Assembly (NCBI GenBank): GCA_021234155.1
Contig: JAJEKV010000051.1
Location: forward strand, 10,312,105-10,376,104
Direction of reading: 5' to 3'
Length of the DNA: 64,000 nucleotides
Source of the DNA: Isoetes taiwanensis
Taxonomy: Eukaryota > Streptophyta > Lycopodiopsida > Isoetales > Isoetaceae
Each line of letters starts with the position of its first letter. Within the stretch, counting starts at the first letter, position 1. The position numbers and the translations under genes are program-made. Positions 57,049 through 64,000 of this stretch are shown in pieces. The notes under the pieces were generated by a model. That model worked only from the letters and a program-made list of their open reading frames with translations. It did no database searches and was not told where the DNA came from.

Positions 57049-58159
57049 AATTGGCTTCATTAAACATGTGCCTATTTTTATATCTTTCACTAACTACCAT
57101 ATATGTGCTAACTTGAATGGGGGTTCGCCTTCCAAGTGTTTGCCTTATCTGCAATTTGAGACATTAACAATTATCAAAATTGTAAGTCAAACATTAGATG
57201 CAAATACTACATATAAAGATTCTCATTATACATGGAGGATGGGATATCTAAAAAATATATGCACAGGTCAATGCTCCAAACAAAGATGATAAGATTCTTT
57301 AGCAACAATCTATTTAAAAGAATACAAATGGCATGTACAAGGGAATCCAAAAAGAAAAAGAAAAGGAAAGTCTCAAACAAAAAGACCCTTAGAATAAAAC
57401 ACAAACTTCAAATATTTCTTCTCTTCTCCCCAATTCGAATTGGGGCAAATTGGGGTGGAAGCCCCAATTTTGGTGTCCCAAATTGGCAAGCCTGTCTTGC
57501 CCAATATTAACTAATTTAATATTTTAACCCCTTTTAATATTAGCTTAAGCCCTAAATTCGAATTAGAGTTTAGGGTTGGGTTTCCACCTTAATATTAATT
57601 ATTAACATAGCTACCCTTAGCTTATGAATAATTAATGCACTATTAATTATTCATAGTGACATGTCATGTATTTATACCCAAAAGACATATAAATACGTGG
57701 AACATCACAGCTGCTTTCTACGGAACTGGCTCGAGAGATAACGTATTTGTTTGATGTTTGTAAATAAATAATGTGCCCACTACGTAGAAAACCTTATCTT
57801 TATCTTTATTTTTGTTCATCTTTTCGTAATGCATCGGATTGTAGGCTGAAGGAGTTAAAACAATGAAGATGAATGAACTTTTAATGCACATGGAAGGCAG
57901 AGCAAGGCTTATAAAAGAACATCAAATTGCATGGCTGTTTATAGATTGACCTTGCCATGATGGTTGGATATTCTCAAAGTGAACCTTGAAAGCGGAATGA
58001 AAAGTGGTTTTGTTTTAGTGTCTAGATGACCATGTTTTTAAATACATGTCTTGTCTTACAAATTGTCTCGTTTTTCTCTGTTTTGCGACACCCTACAGGA
58101 GTTTGAAACCTTATGTTTTTCTTCTAGAGGCAGTTGAGTTGAACACTTAGGACATTGTA
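57049..58159. other. AT-rich spacer with short palindromes
   Basis: No gene. CCCCAATTCGAATTGGGG at 57428-57445 is a perfect 18-bp palindrome. ATGAATAATTAAT at about 57625 pairs with ATTAATTATTCAT 5 nt later. TAGGGTTTAGGG-like words occur near 57550-57580. Confidence 0.45.
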
Positions 58160-59210
58160 GGAAGGAAGGAAGGAAGGCAGGTTCTTTTATCGTCCGCGGA
58201 GGCCAGTCGACCTATGGGACCCAAATTACACGGGTGCAGCAAGCCCGTTGATACCCAGATTAAAAAACCCCCCCTTAAGAGGGAAAAACCGTCGCAGCAA
58301 CAAGCCTGCTGGCAGCTATACAAATATACATATACACATGAATTCCCGGCACCTCGTAGGTAGGGGCGGGGCAAAGGTGAGTCCTTGGATCAAAACCTCA
58401 CGGAGGTAGGAGCCAAGGGATCGAATTGGCGGCGTGTGAGTAGCTTCGTGCGGCGGAACCAGTCAGCACCAAGAGAATGTAGCGAGAGCGAATCGACTAT
58501 AAATTTTGGGCGACTCGGAAGACATGATTTTCATCCTCAACAACCCCGGTGAACAACATTGACAAAGCTTTGTCCCCGGCGGCTCTCCAACCCACCGACC
58601 CGTCTCAAGCGAAGATGGTGGGCTCTGATTCGAATGGACGCGATGATCTGCGCTTCTTCATGGGCAGCGAGAACGCATTTACGCATGGGCAAGCGAGAAC
58701 GCGGTAGAGCTGTGGGCCTCGAACCGTGGTGGGGTTTATGTCTTGTTTGTAGTGTGCCACCTTTACTGTTTCGAGCATGGTGGTCCCGAGAGATTCCCGA
58801 GGGAAACAAGAGTCAAGTACCCCTCGGCCTATCCCGGCCGGCGATACGTGTGCGGTTGGGCGCACCTATGTCGTCTACGTTCAGTAGCGCCCGACCAGGC
58901 TCTCTTGTCCTTCCAACAAGCCCTGAGTCATTGCGGGCTCATTGCCACAGATGTGCGGGAGTCGAGTGTCGCCCATGCTGGCCACCTTCTGGAAATAAAC
59001 AATGTGTCTATCGAGGGCCGCATGCTGTAGGGGCATGAATCATGTCTCCTGCAACAAGATCTGATATGGAACTGAGGGCTTGACCCCAAGTGCCCGCATC
59101 AAAAATGCCTTCTGGACCTGCTCTAAGTCGTTCCAAGTCGCCAAAGACACCACTGGGCCCACACCTCGACCCCATACAGAAGAACTGGCTCCACCAGTGC
59201 ATTTACATTG
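58160..59210 (-). mobile_element. LINE type A, 3' end, minus strand
   Basis: On the minus strand the element ends TCCGCGGACGATAAAAGAAC (58199 to 58180) followed by a (CTTC)n tail (about 58180-58160). The terminal 14-16 bases match the LINE at 50330-51717 exactly, which places it in the same family. The body up to about 59210 has only short, broken frames, some basic and His/Cys-containing; I cannot assign RT motifs. The upper boundary is a guess. Confidence 0.5.
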
Positions 59211-59631
59211 GCAGAGAGTCGGATATCTTGCATTTATATTCCAGATTTCTATTCTTTCTTACATATTTCGCATTTCACAAAAGGAAACATAGCTCAAATT
59301 ATTTCCATTCATTTGGGCAACCCTTTGTGCGATAGCATCTTTATGGTGACAATATTTACCACAAGACAAATCCATGCATGCACCTTAAAAAATCTTGTGT
59401 ATGCCTTGCCATGTAAGACGAACCGTAAAAGAGAGTAGAGAATGGCCTTGCCACATGGTAAGGCCAAGCATTATAGCACATAGCTTTTCATTGCATTCAT
59501 GCAAATTTTAGTTGTATAGGAGAACGGATCCCCGAATGTGGGAGTGTCAAACAACAGAAGGTCATGCTTGCTTGGCAATCCTGCATCCTATCCCAGTTTA
59601 CATTGCATATTAGGCTTTGTGAAATAACGAC
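59211..59631. other. Spacer
   Basis: No gene or repeat recognised between the LINE remnant and the GAT microsatellite. Confidence 0.4.
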
Positions 59632-59790
<159 letters not shown>

Positions 59791-59892
59791 ATATTAGTGT
59801 CCATGAGAGACAAGGTTACAGATTCAAACTATTTATCTTCACTAGGATCGAAACCAATACCAATCAATATCAATGAATCCCTTCCTCCTCCC

Positions 59893-60053
59893 AACCCCAG
59901 GACGCGCACCTCTCTCTCCCTCCCTCCCCGGCCACATGCATAAAATTTTTTTTATCTCTCGCCGTATACGGCGAGAGATAATTTTTATACTGTATGTGGT
60001 GAGAGAGCATGAGAGATAGTAATCTCTCGCTTGTTAACAAGGTCCGTTAGGCC
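59893..60053. mobile_element. Pyrimidine-rich MITE-like repeat, partial copy 1
   Basis: Shares TCTCTCTC runs, CCACATGC, and TTTTATCTCTCG...CGAGAGATAATTTTTATAC with the copy at 60851-61129, and ends near GTTAGGCC. It contains a perfect 30-bp palindrome at 59952-59981 (half-site TTATCTCTCGCCGTA). The 5' end is not clear. Confidence 0.55.
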
Positions 60054-60850
60054 AAACAAAAAAAGATATGCCGGATTTTTGTTTTTTTTCATGCCGAAAT
60101 ACTTTTTGGTTCCCCCTCTCTCTTTCTTCATGAGCGCAGGTGAGCCAGCTATGGCGGCCGCTTCTCTAGGAATTATTGGATGCATATTCAAGCCAATTCA
60201 GACTTGTTCAAGCCATTCAAACATGCAGATGCAGGTGAGGCGGCTATGGATGCACTTCTCTAGAAACCATTGGTTTTGCCGGCTGCTGCTTCCCTGTCGA
60301 TTCTAATTTATGCATGTTCTCTGCATACACAGAGTTTCTATGCAAATCCTGTCACCGAAATACCCTGTTCTCATATGTTCATATGTTTACACAGATTTTT
60401 CGGCTCAATCTACCCATTTTTGTGTCCATATTTTTCATGAACAAATTAAGTTCTGTAAAGAACCATAGAATTTGTGCTTTCCAAAGCTTGAACACGCTCC
60501 GATATTCCAGTAAATTTAAACCTTGTTATCAGTTCGATCTGGCTGCAACACGGGATCATATAGATGGAAATCGATATATCCGTCAAGAACTGGCATTAAA
60601 TCTGCTAAAATTTCTCAAAGATTAGGCTAAAAATTTTGTTTTTGCTTAAAACTTGTCAGATTCTTTTTAACAGGGCAATACTCTGCAACAGGAAGAATAG
60701 ACCCGCCCAACGGGAAGGATTTAATTCTGTCTGAGGGATTTCCGGATGAATAACTAAGGCGCCATAGTTGACACTCACCGAGAATAATTTACGGGGACAA
60801 AAAAAGAACTTTTGAAAGGAACCCTTAACTGCCGAAAATCCAATGAAAAC
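60054..60850. other. Spacer
   Basis: Several short frames without recognisable motifs; no repeat seen. Confidence 0.4.
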
Positions 60851-61129
60851 GCCCCTAATAACAGTTAGGGGGCAAATTATCTCTCAAGGGGAGAGTAAAA
60901 AATTTGTCTCTCCCCCCATCTCTCGTCATCTCCCATCTCTTGTTATCTCTCATTTCATCTCTCCTTGAGCATGTGCCCAACGCATCTCTCTCTCTCTCTC
61001 GCCACATGCTTCAAAAATTTTTATCTCTCGTGTTATATAGCTATGGCGAGAGATAATTTTTATACCTTATAGCACGAGAGACCATGAGAGATAATTATCT
61101 CTTGTTGCTTAACAATGGCTATTAGGGGC
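60851..61129. mobile_element. Pyrimidine-rich MITE-like repeat, most complete copy
   Basis: 279 bp bounded by GCCCCTAATA and its complement TATTAGGGGC. Just inside the left end GCCCCTAA pairs with TTAGGGGGC. The body is TCTCTC-rich with an imperfect palindrome TTATCTCTCG...CGAGAGATAA near 61021-61058. No clear TSD, so the superfamily is undetermined. Confidence 0.65.
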
Positions 61130-62070
61130 AAATATAAAATCATTAACAATTCGGTCGAAATTTTGTTTTTGGGGTGCCTTTTTTCTTGTTAACCTCTCTT
61201 CTTCTATTAGCACAGCTAAGACTGATAGACGGTTATGGCTGTGGTGGACGGCTATGGTAGATGGCTATGGCTAAAGCACCTAAGACGGAGATGGGTTTTT
61301 AGAGCCGAGGCACTATGGCAGAGGTGAATTTTCAGAGCTGAGGCGGCTATGGCAGAGACCGATTTTTAGAGCAGCTTAAAGTGATTGCTGCAAATTTATG
61401 TATCCCCTGTTTCAAGGATTTCTTTACTTGTAATTTTGTTTGAAAATTACAGCGATTCAGTGATTTTGCAGAGCTCAATAAGATCATGCTTCCTTCATTG
61501 TCGGCCAAGATATCTGCCCCTGTTTGCTTTATTTAAGTTCTAGCAGACCTTTTTGATGTCTGCGATCATGACAGAAGCAAAAAAATGCTTCTTTCAACAA
61601 ATTTCTAAACCAAAAATCTGTTAAAACCTTGCTTCAATGAGGAAATTTGCACTGGCTAGTGTTTTAATCTACAAAGGTCGAATTGGGTGGTTTAGGGTCT
61701 GCATAAATCAAATTGGGTGGCATTAAAATCTGCAAAACTAGTTGTAAATCAGCAGAAAACATGGATATATACGGCGTCTGATTTTTGTGCTGCTATAAGT
61801 TCATTTTCCTATTTCCCGCCCTGATCTGCCTATACAGCTCAAGATTCTTTCCTTTTCCACCAATGTTTTCATATTTAACCCTATAATTCTATTTTCTGCT
61901 CTAGTCTGGCGATCCAGGTTGAGGATTGGTTGCAACAGATGGGTCTCGATAGAACAGAACAAAGTACCCCAAAATGGAGTACCCAAAAAGTGGCCCTCAT
62001 TGTCGGAGTCACAAAGTGTTGCCGAAAAGAAGAATGCATAGGCCCTCCCTTTAGTGGCCAACAAGCAATA
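61130..62070. other. Spacer
   Basis: Includes short repeated phrases (GGCTATGG near 61230-61360). No gene recognised. Confidence 0.4.
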
Positions 62071-62265
62071 ACAATGCCTCTAATAATGCTAGGGGCAATA
62101 TGTCTCTAAGGGGGAGAGTAAAAAATTTGTCTCTCTCCCTATCTCTCGTCATCTCCCTCTCTCGTTATCTCTCATTTTATCTCTCGTCATGCATGTGGAC
62201 AACGCATCTCTCTCCCTCCCCCCCTCCCCCTCCCCTCCCCCCCCTCTCTCTCTCTCTCTTTTTTG
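62071..62265. mobile_element. Pyrimidine-rich MITE-like repeat, partial copy 3
   Basis: Starts CCTCTAATAATGCTAGGGGC and matches the left ~130 bp of the copy at 60851 (GGGGGAGAGTAAAAAATTTG and following). It then dissolves into a C/CT run at 62210-62260; the right end is missing. Confidence 0.6.
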
Positions 62266-63126
62266 GAGCTAGTTTGGGCGCTAGGGTAAAAAAGTTTTAG
62301 TGGTTTTAACTTGGCTCTTGATTGGGCGAGAATCCTCGCGATTAGTGAACACCGTGATTCTATGCAAAGATTCGTCTTTGCCGACACAGTGATTGCAAAA
62401 GCGGGCATCTTATCAAGCGAAAGCGGACCTTCTACATCGTGCAAGATCTTTCGCGAGGCATTGGTGTCAACACGCATCAAATGAGCTTACGTGGTTGCTC
62501 TTAATGAAGTGAGACTCTTTTATATGGCAAAAAAAAAGTATTTGAAATGAGTCCCAAGCATGGTTACGATTACGAGCAGTAGAAAAAGATGTTGAAGCGA
62601 TGGCAAAAAAGAATGAAAGCGGGAAGAAAAGCTGGTGGGCCTAAGAATGGCTCGCAGCGATTCGAATAGGAAAGAAAGATAATAAAAGAGGGAAAAGGAC
62701 ATGAAAGCGAGCGAATCTGAAAAAAAAAGGATCTATAGTGGAGGCGGACTCTTGAAATTTGAAGCGAGAGGAGGTTGAGTCATATCGAGGAAGGGGCAAA
62801 GACCCCATCGCTATCTCGAGCGCCTGGTCGCATCTAGGGCGATGGTCGCGGCAAAGAATAACAGCGAAGGCAGCCCGACATCGATTGGGATCAAGCTAAT
62901 CATTTCAATTCGAACCAGTGAGGGAGTTCTTGGCAAAGGAAATGGGTACCCATTTTTACGCAATAGGTCTGGGTCGAGTTGTCCAAAGAACATCCTCATT
63001 TGGAGGCTTCACAGGTGGAGGCTTCACATGCGAAATGATTATGGGTCAGCTTCTTACAGTCATGATGAAAATTTTGGAATCTAGAAAGGAAGCAGAGCAG
63101 GCAAGAAGAGAAGCATCAGCTCTCAA
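62266..63126 (+). mobile_element. Presumed 5' region of a type-A LINE
   Basis: Purine-rich sequence leading into ORF1. Just upstream of 63127 a helical stretch (LLTVMMKILESRKEAEQARR, ending near 63125 in another frame) looks like the start of the ORF1 coiled coil, so ORF1 may originally have begun upstream and suffered a one-base shift at about 63125. The element start is not identified. Confidence 0.45.
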
Positions 63127-63729
63127 ATGTTAAAAATTATTCAAGGTATGAACGAGTCTTTGTTAATACTGAAACATGAGAACTCTGAGTTAAAACAGCA
63201 AGTAGCAAGCATGATGGTGGCGCCGCTGAGCCAAAAGGACTCTGGAAATGTGATAAGAAATCTCAATCATTTGCATGGTGAAACGGGCAATGAAGGTTTT
63301 CAAGAAGCAATAGATACACTGAACGATAAATTGGAGCAGCTAACTGATATGCATGAGCGGGAACTCAAGGCAAACAATCTCAGAATAGCCGGACTGCCAG
63401 AAGAAGCTAATGAGAATACTATAGAAACTGTGCAACAATTTCTGGCAGAAAAGATGCAAATACAAGTAGAGATATTGGATGCATACCGCGTTGGGAAGAA
63501 AGGGGATGGAACACGGAATATATTGGTGAAATGTACAAGTAAAGAGGCTAAAGCGCGGATTATGCAGAAACGACCTCTCCTTAAAGGCCAATACATTTGG
63601 GTCAATGATGATTTAACAAAAACTCAATTCCAACAGCGGAAAAATGATATCATGAGAATGAAGGAAGCTAGAGCAGCAGGAAAAAGGGCGTACTGGAGAG
63701 GTGGAAAGGCCATATTAGAAGATGCATAG
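63127..63729 (+). CDS. LINE type-A ORF1 (RNA-binding, L1 ORF1-like)
   Basis: 200 codons. Predicted coiled coil at residues about 1-85 (NESLLILKHENSELKQQVAS, AIDTLNDKLEQLTDMHEREL). Then an RRM-like domain (NNLRIAGLPEEANENTIE, ILDAYRVGKKGDGTRNILVK) and a C-terminal domain (KARIMQKRPLLKGQYIWVND, QRKNDIMRMKEARAAGKRAY). This is the architecture of L1-type ORF1 proteins that trimerise and coat the LINE RNA. The start used may be internal to a longer ancestral ORF. It ends in TAG with the ORF2 frame continuing directly in phase. It aligns in layout with ORF1 at 50545-51430. Confidence 0.75.
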   Translation: MLKIIQGMNESLLILKHENSELKQQVASMMVAPLSQKDSGNVIRNLNHLHGETGNEGFQEAIDTLNDKLEQLTDMHERELKANNLRIAGLPEEANENTIETVQQFLAEKMQIQVEILDAYRVGKKGDGTRNILVKCTSKEAKARIMQKRPLLKGQYIWVNDDLTKTQFQQRKNDIMRMKEARAAGKRAYWRGGKAILEDA

Positions 63730-64000
63730 GGATGTGCGACCGCCAGGTTAGGATGTTGGAACATAAATACATTAAAACATAGCAAGGTATGTACTATGTT
63801 AGATTTATTAGCGGATGTAGATATTATTTTCTTTTTGGAAACCTGTGAACATGAGGAGAAAAGTCTCTCGGATATTTTTTGCTTTACACTGCTGCATTCT
63901 ATTTGGAATGATAAGGGTTGGAACTTAAAAGGGTCTGGTGGCATTGCTTGTTATGCTAGAAAGGAAATTGCACATGCAGTATCAGTGTTGAAACAAAAAG
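63730..64000 (+). CDS. LINE type-A ORF2 start: APE-type endonuclease (runs off window)
   Basis: Directly after the ORF1 stop, in the same frame: RLGCWNINTLKHSKVCTMLD, VDIIFFLETCEH, then LLHSIWNDKGWNLKGSGGIA and CYARKEIAHAVSVL. WNIN and the metal-binding Glu in LETCE match the first two motifs of LINE APE endonucleases. No AUG lies between the ORF1 stop and these motifs, so translation would need reinitiation inside the domain, readthrough, or the TAG is a mutation. Open to the window end. Confidence 0.75.

Noticed and set aside
57540..57590. Telomere-like TTTAGGG words
   Set aside because: Only isolated occurrences, not a tandem array.

Overview
The window looks like a repeat-rich land-plant nuclear chromosome. 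The strongest evidence is an intact nine-exon calcineurin B-like (CBL) calcium-sensor gene. Remnants of ALY/THO4-like and pentatricopeptide-repeat genes, plant-type LTR retrotransposons primed by initiator tRNA-Met, and two LINE lineages agree with this. A fern, lycophyte or other large-genome plant fits, but I cannot fix the species.

Layout. 1-5196: a minus-strand poly(A)-class LINE (here 'type B') interrupted by a plus-strand LINE of another lineage ('type A'). 5197-21796: a complex of one LTR family with LTRs of about 2.75 kb and an internal domain of only about 320 bp. It contains an inverted copy, a tandem LTR-internal-LTR-internal-LTR array, two nested type-B LINEs with target-site duplications (TSDs), and a non-autonomous hAT element with an 8-bp TSD. 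21797-22099: a small TRIM-like element. 23811-25753: the CBL gene with its TATA box. 26700-29435: a decayed type-B LINE. 30600-37650: a dead hAT transposase gene split by a very young 5.5-kb non-coding LARD (TSD TTCAC). 37953-41103: possible last exons of an unidentified membrane protein, a 388-bp duplication, and PPR and ALY remnants. 41940-46370: a second hAT remnant split by a deleted Ty3/Gypsy element that keeps only integrase (TSD ACGTT). 46410-52130: a decayed minus-strand coding locus (tandem peptide repeats, RING-like end, coiled coils) cut by two LINEs. 53093-57048: a gag fragment, a type-B LINE and a type-A LINE. 58160-64000: a type-A LINE 3' end, a (GAT)n microsatellite, three copies of a pyrimidine-rich MITE-like repeat, and a type-A LINE whose ORF1 is intact and whose ORF2 runs off the window.

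The only gene that looks fully functional is the CBL gene. It joins a CBL10-like hydrophobic N-terminus to an internal MGCFHAKP start that would give a 213-residue CBL1-like lipid-anchored protein, so one locus may encode both membrane-targeting types. Among the mobile elements, the most interesting signals are short structured motifs shared by otherwise different LTR families: a hairpin with an invariant AGGA loop and covarying stem about 20 nt upstream of the LTR, a covarying 12-bp palindrome, and a TTAGTC/GACTAA stem-loop. In type-A LINEs a GGACGATAAA-like signature precedes simple tandem-repeat tails. All comparisons were made by eye within this window.
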